Below, piece by piece: positions 7,170 through 15,811 of a DNA stretch of 64,000 nucleotides (positions are counted from its first letter, which is position 1; every line of letters begins with the position of its first letter). Source of the stretch: Parafrankia irregularis (GTDB taxonomy: Bacteria > Actinomycetota > Actinomycetes > Frankiales > Frankiaceae). Under the pieces are notes generated by a model. That model had not been told where the DNA came from. It saw only the letters and a program-made list of their open reading frames with translations, and searched no databases. A program made the position numbers and the translations under genes. The stretch is from assembly GCF_001536285.1 (NCBI RefSeq), contig NZ_FAOZ01000019.1, positions 1-64,000 on the forward strand, written 5' to 3'.

Positions 7170-8882
7170 TCAGTAGAGGACGGCCGCCGCGAGGGTGAGC
7201 ATCCGGCTGCCGTCGCTCGCCGTGACGCTGATGGGTGTCGATCCCGCAGCACGAGGAAGCCACACGGAGAGCACGGCGTCGGCGTCGCCGTTGGCTTTGG
7301 CGCCATGCGTGGAGCCCAGGGCCACCCGATGGGACTCGGCATCCCGGCCGTCCCCGACGACCACGGTGAACGCGGCGTTCGGCCCCCCGAGATACAGGTC
7401 GAGGCGTCGGGGACCCGATCGTGCGTCGATGCTCAGCCGAAACCGGGAGGTGGCGAGGCGGTCGTTGTCGCCCGTGCCGGACGCGAGCGGCCGGCCACCC
7501 GTCCACGAGAAGCTGTTCCGAAAGCTGCCGGCCGCGGTGGCCGCGGCCAGGCGGCTGGTGTCGATGCTCGCGGCCGGACGGGCGGCGCGGGTCTGCACGC
7601 CTGCGTTGAACAGCACCCAGTCGAGGCAGCCATGTGCTGGCAGGGTCGTCCGCTCGCTGGCACCGAACACCCGAGCGGAGGCGGAGCTGCCGGCGGACTC
7701 GCGCGTGGACGCATCGCGATCGTGCCCCGTGCCGGACGAGTCCCCGAACCGGTGGTAGGAGGAGTCGTCGCCGTCGCGGCCCTGCGTTCCGGTTGAGGAG
7801 TCACGGTCTTGTTGCTGGCCATGCTGACGGTCCGAAGCACCGCCTCCCCAGCCGGAGCCGCCTCCCCAGCCGGAGCCGGATGCCGAGCCCGTCATCCCAC
7901 GCGCCGTTCCGCGCACCGTGCCAGGCTTCGTCGCACCGATGCTCCCGTTGGATTGTTCCCCCGGGGGCGGGCTGGCAGCGTTGGTGGTCGGCGTCGGCAC
8001 CGGCGGAGTCCGGGTCGGACCGGCGGACTCGGCGAGCTGTTCCGACGGCCGCACGATGCCCTTGGTCGGCCGGGGTTCGGTGGTGGGTGCGGTGGGAGTC
8101 CGGGTTGCCGGGTGCGATGAGACGGTCACGGTGCCCAGGTCGGTGTTGCTGTGCGTGAGCACACTGCTCAGCAGGAACACCCCGACGATCGACGCGGCGC
8201 CGGCACCGGCGAGGAGCGGCAGGCGGCCTCGGCCTCGGCCTCGGTCTCGGTCCTGGGCTGGGCGTGGCCGTGGTCGGACCCCGCCCGGCCGTTTCGTCAG
8301 CAGGTCGCGGCGCCCGGACGTCGACCGAGGGGTCCACGTGGCGGACCGACTGTCGACCGTGCGGTCCGTGCCGGGCGTGTCGTCGGTCGAGCTGGTCCCG
8401 GCCGTGGCGGACGCGCCGGCCGCGGGCAGCGCGGGTTCCGTGGTGAGCAGGCCTCCTGCCTGGAGGCGGGCGCGGATTCGCTCCGTGTTCGGATCGTGGC
8501 TTGCGAGTTCGCGGGCGAACAGAGCCCGCAGTGTGCTGGGGAAATCGTCAGCGGGCGCGGATTCGGGGCGCGCGGCGTTCCCGGCAGCTCCGGCCTTCCT
8601 GGCGGCTCCGGCGTTCCTGGCAGGCCCGGTGTTCTCGGTGGGCCTGTGCACGCCGCCGAGAACGCCCGACGGCTCGTTGGTGGAAGCTGGGCGCGTGTCG
8701 GGGATGTCGCTCCCAGGGGTGTGCTCGTCCGTCTGGGAGCGAGCCGAGCGTCTCGTGAAACGATCACGGAACATGACATGCCCATTATGCGAGTACCGGG
8801 GGTTACCCGTGAACGCGCACTGTCGCACGCGCCCGTTCATACGGCCTCCACGATCAGGAAATCCGGGTGGGAGCGGTGACAT
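7170..8882 (-). CDS. Membrane-anchored probable anti-sigma/sigma-partner protein
   Basis: 570 residues if started at 8882, 27 bases after the sigma-factor stop. An internal ATG near 8773 would remove 36 residues. The cytoplasmic N-terminal part holds Phe-Pro-Ser-Thr-Leu-Arg-Ala-Leu-Phe-Ala-Arg-Glu-Leu and Thr-Glu-Arg-Ile-Arg-Ala-Arg-Leu, then an Arg-rich stretch and one transmembrane segment (Gly-Ala-Ala-Ser-Ile-Val-Gly-Val-Phe-Leu-Leu). A long Pro/Thr/Ser/Gly-rich linker with Gly-Trp-Gly-Gly-Gly repeats leads to a C-terminal extracytoplasmic domain of about 170 residues, predicted all-beta by its alternating pattern. Gene order and topology suggest that it controls the ECF sigma factor upstream. 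No canonical zinc His-x3-Cys-x2-Cys motif is present, so the anti-sigma role is inference. Confidence 0.6.
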   Translation of the reverse strand: MSPLPPGFPDRGGRMNGRVRQCAFTGNPRYSHNGHVMFRDRFTRRSARSQTDEHTPGSDIPDTRPASTNEPSGVLGGVHRPTENTGPARNAGAARKAGAAGNAARPESAPADDFPSTLRALFARELASHDPNTERIRARLQAGGLLTTEPALPAAGASATAGTSSTDDTPGTDRTVDSRSATWTPRSTSGRRDLLTKRPGGVRPRPRPAQDRDRGRGRGRLPLLAGAGAASIVGVFLLSSVLTHSNTDLGTVTVSSHPATRTPTAPTTEPRPTKGIVRPSEQLAESAGPTRTPPVPTPTTNAASPPPGEQSNGSIGATKPGTVRGTARGMTGSASGSGWGGGSGWGGGASDRQHGQQQDRDSSTGTQGRDGDDSSYHRFGDSSGTGHDRDASTRESAGSSASARVFGASERTTLPAHGCLDWVLFNAGVQTRAARPAASIDTSRLAAATAAGSFRNSFSWTGGRPLASGTGDNDRLATSRFRLSIDARSGPRRLDLYLGGPNAAFTVVVGDGRDAESHRVALGSTHGAKANGDADAVLSVWLPRAAGSTPISVTASDGSRMLTLAAAVLY

Positions 8883-8909
8883 CGCGGGTGGCGTGACCCC
8901 CGTGTCAGC

Positions 8910-9923
8910 TCAGCTCTCACTGCCCCGGAGCCGGCCGTGCGCCTCGCCTTCCCGTAGCCGGTTCAACGCTGACCGCGCGGCGGCCGCCGGATCCACCGCG
9001 CCACCGACGCGACGCCGGGAGCGTGGGGCACCGCCACGGCGGGCGGCTGCTGAACGAGTGGTGGGTGGCTCCTGCTGGGGCACGGATCTGCCCGCTTCGT
9101 GGGGTGGGCTCAGGTCTGGCCGCGCGCCGAGCAGCCGTTCCAGCTCGGTCACGGCCTTGGAGGTCTGGCTCTTGACCGTGCCGACCGAAACTCCGAGGAT
9201 CCGCGCGGTTTCCGCTTCGGAAAGATCGAACGCGTAGCGCAACACCACGCAGGCCCGTTTGCGTGCGGGCAGGGCCATCAACGCGGCACGTAGATCGACC
9301 GCGGCCGGTAGATCGGCGTGCTCACGCGCCTGTCCGGCGTGATCGCCCATCATGCCGAGTACCGCGAGGCCGCGGCGTTCTCTGATCATCCGGCGTAGCC
9401 GGCTCGTCGCGAGGTTCGCGAGGATGCGCCGGACATAGGCGATCGGGCTGTCCGCCGCGCTGACCCGATCCCAGCGGGACCAGGCCGCGGTGAGCGCGTC
9501 GGCGGTCAGGTCGTCGGCGACATCGCGGTCGCCGGTGAGCAGGTAGGCGAAGCGTGACAGCTCACGGTGGTGGTTCTCGAAGAAGATCTGGAACTCGTGC
9601 CGTGCGTTCGGCTGGCCGGCCAGGTGGTCCGAGCCGTCCGCCGGGTGCTCTGGGAGAGGTTCCGGCTCCTCGGTGTCGCCGCCCCACCGGGTGACCACGT
9701 CGCTGCTCGTTGCCAGGAGCTCCGCTTCCCAGTCCGGCGGGGCCGCTTCGAGTGGCACCGCCTCCAGCAGCGCGGGATCCAGCAACGTCGGATCCCACCG
9801 GGGTCGGCGATCGGTGCGCAGCCGAGGGGAATGGGCGCCGAGTTCCGCGACGCTGTCCACACTCACCAGGCACACTCCCGAGGCTTGTCTGGGCGATCCC
9901 GTGTGCCCTTGTAGCGGTAGCAC
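8910..9923 (-). CDS. ECF sigma factor, SigE-like family
   Basis: Up to 337 residues; a GTG near 9866 (Val-Ser-Val-Asp) may be the real start. Region 2: Phe-Phe-Glu-Asn-His-His-Arg-Glu-Leu-Ser-Arg-Phe-Ala-Tyr-Leu-Leu-Thr-Gly followed by Ala-Asp-Asp-Leu-Thr-Ala-Asp-Ala-Leu. This is the Ala-Glu-Asp-Leu-Val-Gln-like pattern of the actinobacterial SigE family. Region 4: Leu-Pro-Ala-Arg-Lys-Arg-Ala-Cys-Val-Val-Leu-Arg-Tyr and a helix-turn-helix Glu-Thr-Ala-Arg-Ile-Leu-Gly-Val-Ser-Val-Gly-Thr-Val-Lys-Ser-Gln. The N-terminal extension of about 100 residues and the Pro/Arg-rich C-terminal tail are longer than usual. Probably co-transcribed with the membrane protein at 7170-8882. Confidence 0.85.
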   Translation of the reverse strand: MLPLQGHTGSPRQASGVCLVSVDSVAELGAHSPRLRTDRRPRWDPTLLDPALLEAVPLEAAPPDWEAELLATSSDVVTRWGGDTEEPEPLPEHPADGSDHLAGQPNARHEFQIFFENHHRELSRFAYLLTGDRDVADDLTADALTAAWSRWDRVSAADSPIAYVRRILANLATSRLRRMIRERRGLAVLGMMGDHAGQAREHADLPAAVDLRAALMALPARKRACVVLRYAFDLSEAETARILGVSVGTVKSQTSKAVTELERLLGARPDLSPPHEAGRSVPQQEPPTTRSAAARRGGAPRSRRRVGGAVDPAAAARSALNRLREGEAHGRLRGSES

Positions 9924-10307
9924 GGTGCTGGCGGCGCGGTTGTGTTAACCGGCGCGATAACACCGCACTATTGGACGGTACTCCGCGCTGGAAGTATCGC
10001 GAAAGGGGTTGAAGGCGACTAAATCGTGTCACTGGGATGTTGTCGGCCGCGTCGGTCCGTTCAATCACTCCGGCACTGTCCTCGTGGCGCCCGTGATGGG
10101 CTGAACTTTCGTGTTTCGTGTCCTGATGTCGTGACGGATGTGCGTGGCCCGGTACCTGACCGGAACGGTGCAGGCTCGCTGGGCGGGTACGCGTGGAACG
10201 GGCCGCGGGCAGCCGTCAGCGGGGTCGCGGTACGGCGGTGCACGGCACGGGCCGGGGCGGTACGCCCGCGATGTTCCCCGCGACGGGATGCGGGGTAGGC
10301 GAGCGGT
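9924..10307. other. Intergenic region upstream of the sigma factor
   Basis: No gene supported. The first 100 bases contain the AT-richer sequence expected for the sigma-factor promoter on the minus strand (GTTAACCGGCGCGATAACACC near 9942-9962 includes a TTAACC/ATAACA pair). Beyond about 10100 the sequence is GC-rich and featureless to me. Confidence 0.35.
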
Positions 10308-10667
10308 ATGGCCCCGCTGACTGACGCAGTGCCGCCGGACACAGCCCCGCCGGGCGCAGTGCCGCCGGACACAGTGCCCCCTGACCCCGCCGCGGCCGGA
10401 GGCCTCGCCTCACGTGCCGTGGGGCCGCGCGTCGCGTGCCGGCCGATGGTCGCGTGCCGGCCGATGGCAGTGGCCGCGGCGGTCCCGCGGCGTCCCGACA
10501 GCCCACCCCCGCTCGACCCACCCCCGCTCGACCCGGACGCGCCCATTCCGGACGATCCGGGCCCGCTGCTTCCCGACAGCCCGGATCTTCCGCCGGCGCC
10601 CCACGAGCCGTCCCCCTACACGCCCCCGGTCCCCGAGCGGCCGGAGCCGGAGCCGGAGCCCGTCTGA
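10308..10667 (+). CDS. Possible proline-rich hypothetical protein
   Basis: 119 residues from ATG 10308. The sequence is dominated by Pro, Ala, Asp and Val. A C-terminal half of Pro-Pro-Leu-Asp-Pro and Pro-Glu-Arg-Pro-Glu-Pro-Glu repeats has acidic residues that are not expected from random GC-rich DNA. The N-terminal half repeats Ala/Thr-Val/Ala-Pro-Pro-Asp-Thr, encoded by a degenerate 24-27 base tandem. No domain, signal peptide or membrane segment. It ends 48 bases before the oxidoreductase start. It may be a real disordered protein or a chance open frame. Confidence 0.3.
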   Translation: MAPLTDAVPPDTAPPGAVPPDTVPPDPAAAGGLASRAVGPRVACRPMVACRPMAVAAAVPRRPDSPPPLDPPPLDPDAPIPDDPGPLLPDSPDLPPAPHEPSPYTPPVPERPEPEPEPV

Positions 10668-10715
10668 GCGCGAGTGTGCCGGGCCGGGCATGCCCCGCGC
10701 CGTACAGTGACCTTC

Positions 10716-11708
10716 GTGCATGCGGTGACAGTGAGCGCGCCCGGTGGCCCTGACGTCATGACCTGGGCGGAGGTGCCCGATCTTCCTTCGCCGGGGCCGG
10801 GCGAGGTCACGCTCGACGTCGTGGCCACCGCGGTCAACCGTGCGGACCTGCTGCAGCGGCAGGGTTTCTACCCTCCTCCGCCCGGCGAGAGCGACATCAT
10901 CGGCCTGGAGTGCTCGGGCCGAGTAGCCGTGGTGGGCCCCGGTGTCGAAGGGTTCGCGCCGGGCGACGAGGTGTGTGCCCTGCTCGCCGGCGGGGGGTAT
11001 GCGACCCGGGTGAACGTCCCGGCGGGCCAGCTTCTGCCGGTTCCCGCCGGCGTGAGCCTCGTCGACGCCGCGGGCCTGCCGGAAGTGGCCTGCACTGTGT
11101 ACTCGACGGTCTTCGAACGTGCGGAGCTGGCGGACGGTGAGGTCTTCCTCGTCCACGGTGGTGCGTCCGGGATCGGGACCTTCGCGATCCAGGCGGTGCG
11201 GGCGCTGCGCCCGGCCGCGGTGATCGCGGCCACCGCGGGCAGCGCGGAGAAGCTCGCGCGCTGCCGTGAGCTCGGCGCGAACATCACGATCTCCTACCGG
11301 GACGAGGATTTCGTCGCCCGGGTGCGGGAGGAGACCGGTGGCCACGGCGCGGACGTGATCCTCGACAACATGGGCGCGTCCTATCTGGAGCGCAACGTCT
11401 CGCTGCTCGCGCCGGATGGTCGACTCGTCGTGATCGGCCTGCAGGGGGGCATCAAGGGGACGCTGAACCTGTCGGCCCTGCTGCCCAAGCGGGGCAGCGT
11501 GCATGCGCTGTCGCTGCGCAACCGCCCGGCCGGGCAGAAGGCGCGGATCGTCGCGGGGGTCCGGCAGCACGTGTGGCCGCTGGTCGCCGAGGGGCGCATC
11601 CAGCCGGTGATCGACCGTGTTCTCCCGATCTCGGACGTCCAGGCGGCCCACCGGATCGTGGAGGAGCTCGGGCACGTGGGCAAGGTCATCCTGAACGTCG
11701 GTGGCTGA
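10716..11708 (+). CDS. NAD(P)H-quinone oxidoreductase, PIG3/zeta-crystallin type
   Basis: 330 residues from GTG 10716; no clear Shine-Dalgarno, possibly leaderless. Medium-chain reductase fold without the structural or catalytic zinc cysteines. The N-terminal GroES-like domain has Asn-Arg-Ala-Asp-Leu-Leu-Gln-Arg-Gln-Gly-Phe-Tyr-Pro-Pro-Pro, a signature of the TP53I3/PIG3 quinone oxidoreductases. The nucleotide-binding domain has Val-His-Gly-Gly-Ala-Ser-Gly-Ile-Gly-Thr, the Ala-x2-Gly variant typical of NADPH users. Ala-Ala-Gly-Leu-Pro-Glu precedes it. The C-terminus ends with His-Val-Gly-Lys-Val-Ile-Leu. It reduces quinones or enones in the cytoplasm; the physiological substrate is unknown. 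Confidence 0.88.
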   Translation: MHAVTVSAPGGPDVMTWAEVPDLPSPGPGEVTLDVVATAVNRADLLQRQGFYPPPPGESDIIGLECSGRVAVVGPGVEGFAPGDEVCALLAGGGYATRVNVPAGQLLPVPAGVSLVDAAGLPEVACTVYSTVFERAELADGEVFLVHGGASGIGTFAIQAVRALRPAAVIAATAGSAEKLARCRELGANITISYRDEDFVARVREETGGHGADVILDNMGASYLERNVSLLAPDGRLVVIGLQGGIKGTLNLSALLPKRGSVHALSLRNRPAGQKARIVAGVRQHVWPLVAEGRIQPVIDRVLPISDVQAAHRIVEELGHVGKVILNVGG

Positions 11709-11935
11709 TCGGCCGGTGCTCAACAGCTGTTCATCGGGCTGACCAGGGAAGTCGTCGTCGCGGTCGGGTCAGGGATCGAATTCGGCCGCTGGTCACTTTT
11801 CCTGGTGTTTCGTCCGGCCCGCAGCGGGCCCACCATCCGGTGCGCTGTGGTCGGAGCGTGAACCGTTGTCGGCGTGAACAGGAGTCGGCGATTCCGTTGG
11901 ATGGACTCGCCCGCTCGGGAGGGCAGGATGGAGGC

Positions 11936-12505
11936 ATGACAGACCAACCGAAACCCCGCGTCGTCGTTGTTGGCCCGGACGGCGCCCTGCAGGAGGTCCG
12001 TGGGGCGGTCGGCGTGCCGCTCACACCGTCCGCGGAACCCGGCTCCCACCCGGCGGCCGAGGGGTCGGACGGCGAGGTCAAGAACCCGTTCGCCGACATG
12101 GTGTCCCAGCCCGACAAGGTCATGCGAATCGGCACGATGATCAAGCAACTGCTTGACGAGGTGCGGGCGGCGCCGCTGGACGACGCCAGCCGGGTCCGGC
12201 TCCGCCGGATCCACCAGAGCTCGATCGCCGAACTGTCGGACGGGCTCGCGCCAGAGCTGAGGGAGGAGCTCGCCCGACTCTCCCTCCCGTTCGACGAGAA
12301 CGTGACGCCGTCCGACGGAGAGCTCCGCATCGCCCAGGCGCAGCTCGTCGGCTGGCTCGAAGGGCTTTTCCACGGGCTGCAGACAGCGCTGTTCGCCCAG
12401 CAGATGGCGGCGCGCGCCCAGCTCGAGGAGATGCGTCGGCGCGCGCTTCCCAGCGGTCAGCAGCAGCAGGGCGGCAACGAGCCCTTCGGCGGGACCTACC
12501 TGTAG
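11936..12505 (+). CDS. bpa: Bacterial proteasome activator Bpa
   Basis: 189 residues. ATG at 11936 with AGGA at 11925-11928. The central region (roughly residues 55-165) matches the ATP-independent proteasome activator family (formerly DUF2587). It forms a four-helix bundle with Val-Met-Arg-Ile-Gly-Thr-Met-Ile-Lys-Gln-Leu-Leu-Asp-Glu-Val-Arg, Leu-Arg-Arg-Ile-His, and Ala-Gln-Leu-Val-Gly-Trp-Leu-Glu-Gly-Leu-Phe-His-Gly. The protein ends in Gly-Gly-Thr-Tyr-Leu, close to the Gly-Gln-Tyr-Leu tail that docks into the 20S core in Mycobacterium. Bpa rings open the proteasome for unfolded substrates such as HspR. No proteasome subunit genes lie in the window. It faces tldE tail to tail. Confidence 0.9.
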   Translation: MTDQPKPRVVVVGPDGALQEVRGAVGVPLTPSAEPGSHPAAEGSDGEVKNPFADMVSQPDKVMRIGTMIKQLLDEVRAAPLDDASRVRLRRIHQSSIAELSDGLAPELREELARLSLPFDENVTPSDGELRIAQAQLVGWLEGLFHGLQTALFAQQMAARAQLEEMRRRALPSGQQQQGGNEPFGGTYL

Positions 12506-12583
12506 GCCTTCTCCGTCTCCCGGTCCACGGTCCACGGGCGGGTGCACCGCGGGTCCGGGGCGACGATGGAGAAGGTTCAGTGA

Positions 12584-14098
12584 TCAGCTGGCCGGGCTTA
12601 CCGAGCTCATGTTGAAGTCGGGGATCCGTAGCGTGGGCATCCGCGCGAGGGTGAACCAGTCGGCCCATTCGCGGGGCAGTGTCCGTGCGGTCGCGCCGAT
12701 CTCGGTGGCGCGGCCCAGCAGGTCGACCGGCGACTCGTTGAACCGGAAGTTGTTGACGGCACCGACAACCTCACCGTCCTCGACCAGGAAGACACCGTCC
12801 CGGGTGAGGCCCGTGAGTAGCAGCACCTCCGGGTCCACCTCGCGGATGTACCACAGGCAGGTCAGGAGCAGGCCGCGTCGCGTCGAAGCGATCATGTCGT
12901 CCAGGCTGGCGGTGCCTCCTCCGTCGAGGAGCAGGTTGTCGACGAGCGAGGTGACGGGAGTGCCGGGCGTGCCGGGCGCTGCGTCGGCGTGGCCGGCTGA
13001 CCGCGCCGACGCACGGGTCTGCACGAGCGCGTTGAGGCGTCCGTCCAGGATCCAGTCGGTCGGCCCGAGCGGCAGACCGTTGTCGAAGACGCTGGAGGTG
13101 GCCGAGGACGAGGTCGCCGTGACGAACGGTGTGGTTGCCAGGCCGGCCGCACCGGGGTCGCTCCACAGCCGCAGACCCGCCGGGCCGATCATCTCCCCGA
13201 TGCGCGTTCCCCCGCCGGGGCGGCTGAACACTGTGCGCCCTTCGGCGGCGTCCCGGCCGGCGGCCGACCAGTAGAGATCGACCATGAGGTCGGCGACGGC
13301 GGACGGTGGCAGCAGCGTCTCGTACCGGCCGGCCGGAAGGTCGACGGAGCGGCCACACCATGCCAGCCGGGCCCGCAGGTGCTCGTCGGTCGCGGCGACG
13401 TCCACGTCGGTGAAGTCAGGAGTGGACTGGCCGTGCCACACGGAGCCACCGGGGACGTTGCTCTTGGCGTTCCACTCCACCGAACCGGTCGGCTGGCTGT
13501 GGCGCAGCCGCAGGCCGGTCGACGTCCCGAGCCAGGTGGTGGTGAGGTCATGTGAGGCGAAGCCGAACAGCCGCCGGTCCTCGGCACGGGCGGCGCCGAA
13601 CGCCTCGGCGAGATCACGGGCGAAGGCCGCGAACACCGCGCTGCTGGTCCGCTCAGCCGGGTCGGTGAAGACGCCGACAGGTGACCCCGGTGACCCCGGT
13701 GACGTCGGCGATCCTGCGGACGCGGCCGGCGGGCCGCCTGCCGGGGTGATCAGCTCGCTGTAGTCCTCGGCGTCCTCCGACTCCCGGGCGGCCGATTCCG
13801 AGGCGCGGACCAGCGCCTCCAGGACAGCGAGGTCACCGTCGCCGCCCGGCCCGTCCACCGCGGAGGTGGTGCGCACGCCGAAGGACCGCCCGACGACACT
13901 GATGACCGTCACCGACCGGTCCCGGGCGGCACCGTTCGTGGTCAGGGTGTTGTTCGCCCAGCGCAGGTTGACCGTGCTGGACTCACTGGCGATGACGATC
14001 GCGCCGTCCGCGCGGGACAGTTCCAGCGCTCGCTCGACGATCTCGTGCGAGGCCCGGATCGCGTGTGCTGCCCCGGCCACCGGGAACCCCCCGCTCAT
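12584..14098 (-). CDS. TldE/PmbA-family protein
   Basis: 504 residues. ATG overlaps the tldD stop in ATGA (14095-14098). The N-terminal domain starts with a helix rich in Glu/Leu and the strand Asn-Leu-Arg-Trp-Ala-Asn-Asn-Thr. The C-terminal domain has Pro-Ser-Ala-Val-Ala-Asp-Leu-Met, Pro-Thr-Asp-Trp-Ile-Leu-Asp-Gly and Leu-Leu-Leu-Thr-Cys-Leu-Trp-Tyr-Ile-Arg-Glu-Val-Asp-Pro. It carries no HExxxH motif, as expected for TldE, which pairs with TldD to form a heterodimeric metalloprotease that cleaves unfolded or modified peptides. A Gly-Ser-Pro repeat insertion lies near residue 135. The end is tail-to-tail with bpa, 78 bases apart. Confidence 0.88.
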   Translation of the reverse strand: MSGGFPVAGAAHAIRASHEIVERALELSRADGAIVIASESSTVNLRWANNTLTTNGAARDRSVTVISVVGRSFGVRTTSAVDGPGGDGDLAVLEALVRASESAARESEDAEDYSELITPAGGPPAASAGSPTSPGSPGSPVGVFTDPAERTSSAVFAAFARDLAEAFGAARAEDRRLFGFASHDLTTTWLGTSTGLRLRHSQPTGSVEWNAKSNVPGGSVWHGQSTPDFTDVDVAATDEHLRARLAWCGRSVDLPAGRYETLLPPSAVADLMVDLYWSAAGRDAAEGRTVFSRPGGGTRIGEMIGPAGLRLWSDPGAAGLATTPFVTATSSSATSSVFDNGLPLGPTDWILDGRLNALVQTRASARSAGHADAAPGTPGTPVTSLVDNLLLDGGGTASLDDMIASTRRGLLLTCLWYIREVDPEVLLLTGLTRDGVFLVEDGEVVGAVNNFRFNESPVDLLGRATEIGATARTLPREWADWFTLARMPTLRIPDFNMSSVSPAS

Positions 14099-15666
14099 CG
14101 CCCGCCCTCACGGCGGGTGTTAAGGATGTTGACGTTGCGGAACAGTGCCGTCGGGCAGCCATGGCTGACCGCGGCGACCTGGCCGGGCTGGCCCTTGCCA
14201 CAGTTGAACGCCCCGCCCAGCACGTAGGTCTGCGGGCCGCCGACAGCGTCCAGCGAGCCCCAGAAGTCGGTGGTGGTGGCCTGGTAGGCGACGTCGCGCA
14301 GCTGGCCCACCAGCTGCCCCTTGCGGATCTCGTAGAAGCGCTGCCCGGTGAACTGGAAGTTGTAGCGCTGCATGTCGATGGACCAGCTCCGGTCGCCGAC
14401 CACGTAGATGCCGCGGTCCACCCGGCTGATCAGCTCCTCGGTCGACGGGCCACCGGGCGCGGGGAGCAGCGACACGTTCGCCATCCGCTGGATCGGGACG
14501 TGGCCTGGCGAGTCGGCGAACGCGCAGCCGTTCGAGCGGTCCACGCCGAGCGCGGCCGCGTTCTGGGCGGCCATCCGCCGGTCGAGCTGGTAGCCGACCA
14601 GCACACCGTCGCGGACGATGTCCCACCGACCGGTCCGCACGCCCTCGTCGTCGTACCCGATCGTGGCCAGACCGTGAGGCGCCGTGCGATCACCGGTCAC
14701 CGTCATGGCCGGCGAGCCGTACCGCAGCGACCCGAGCTTGTCGAGGGTGGCGAAGGACGTCCCCGCATAGGCGGCCTCGTAGCCGAGCGCGCGGTCGAGT
14801 TCGGTGGCGTGCCCGACGGACTCGTGGATCGTCAGCCAGAGATTGGACGGATCGACGACGAGGTCGTAGCGGCCCGGCTCGACCGACGACGCCTTCGCCT
14901 TCTCCGCCAGCAACGACGGGATCAGGTCGAGCTCGGACTCCCAGTCCCAGCAGCCCGCCGCCGGGCCGGCGACCATCCACTCCCAGCCGCGGCCGACCGG
15001 CGGCGCGATCGTGCGCATCGTCTCGAAGCCGCCGGCCGGATCCACCCGGGTCGCCTCGAGCTGGCAGATCACCCGGACCCGCTGCTGGCTGGTGTCCGTG
15101 CCAGCGGTGTCGGCGTAGAACTTGTTCTCCATGACGGCCTCGAAGTGCCCGTCCACATGATCGACGTCCTGGGCGGCGAACAGTGTTCGGCACAGGCCGC
15201 CGACCCGCTCGATCTGATCCCGTGGGTCGATGGCGAACGGGTCCGAACCGTAGGCGGACACCCAGGTGGCGCCGGCGTGGACCGGCTCGTCGGCCAGCTC
15301 CACCGGTTCCGAGTTGAGCGGCCTGGCCACCTTCGCCATCGCCACCGCCTCTCGGGCGACGCGGACGGCCTCGTCCACCGTCAGGTCGACGCCGGCGGCG
15401 AAGCCCCAGGTCCCGTCGTGCACCACGCGCACCGCGAAGCCCGCGGTGACGCCATCGGAGCGGCTCTCCAGGCCCGCGTCACGGAAGGAGAGCGACGACT
15501 CCTTGAGCCGTTCGACCCGGATGTCCGCATGGCTGACGCCGAGGTCGCGGGCGGTCTGGAGGGCTGCGTCCGTGAGAGCCGCGGTGGGCAGCGCACGGAA
15601 CTCCTCGTCGATCTGATGCGGTGGCAGAGCCGGAGTGGCCGGATCCCCGGGAACGGAAGGCGCCAT
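14095..15666 (-). CDS. tldD: TldD-family zinc metalloprotease
   Basis: 523 residues from ATG 15666; the open frame upstream of it has no protein-like character. The zinc motif His-Glu-Ser-Val-Gly-His (HExxxH) sits near residue 280 within Thr-Ile-His-Glu-Ser-Val-Gly-His-Ala-Thr-Glu-Leu-Asp-Arg. The third ligand region Asn-Cys-Gly-Lys-Gly-Gln-Pro-Gly-Gln lies near the C-terminus. N-terminal domain: His-Ala-Asp-Ile-Arg-Val-Glu and Gly-Phe-Ala-Val-Arg-Val-Val. With TldE, encoded by the next, overlapping gene, it forms a peptidase involved in peptide maturation and turnover in other bacteria. The two genes are clearly one operon. No precursor peptide gene for a microcin-like product was seen nearby. 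Confidence 0.92.
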   Translation of the reverse strand: MAPSVPGDPATPALPPHQIDEEFRALPTAALTDAALQTARDLGVSHADIRVERLKESSLSFRDAGLESRSDGVTAGFAVRVVHDGTWGFAAGVDLTVDEAVRVAREAVAMAKVARPLNSEPVELADEPVHAGATWVSAYGSDPFAIDPRDQIERVGGLCRTLFAAQDVDHVDGHFEAVMENKFYADTAGTDTSQQRVRVICQLEATRVDPAGGFETMRTIAPPVGRGWEWMVAGPAAGCWDWESELDLIPSLLAEKAKASSVEPGRYDLVVDPSNLWLTIHESVGHATELDRALGYEAAYAGTSFATLDKLGSLRYGSPAMTVTGDRTAPHGLATIGYDDEGVRTGRWDIVRDGVLVGYQLDRRMAAQNAAALGVDRSNGCAFADSPGHVPIQRMANVSLLPAPGGPSTEELISRVDRGIYVVGDRSWSIDMQRYNFQFTGQRFYEIRKGQLVGQLRDVAYQATTTDFWGSLDAVGGPQTYVLGGAFNCGKGQPGQVAAVSHGCPTALFRNVNILNTRREGGR

Positions 15667-15811
15667 ACCCCCATCCTGGCCTGCCGGCGCGCCTGCCACG
15701 CGATCGCGTGCTCCGTCATCGCGATCGCGTCGCCGACCGGTGGGGTGGGCCTGCCGCGAACGGTGCCGCGAGCCGTGCCGCGGGTCGTGCCGCCGGGCGC
15801 GGCCCGCCGGA

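Noticed and set aside
10410-11723. Minus-strand frame of 437 codons
   Set aside because: Shadow of the quinone oxidoreductase; His/Arg/Asp-rich composition typical of antisense reading in GC-rich DNA.
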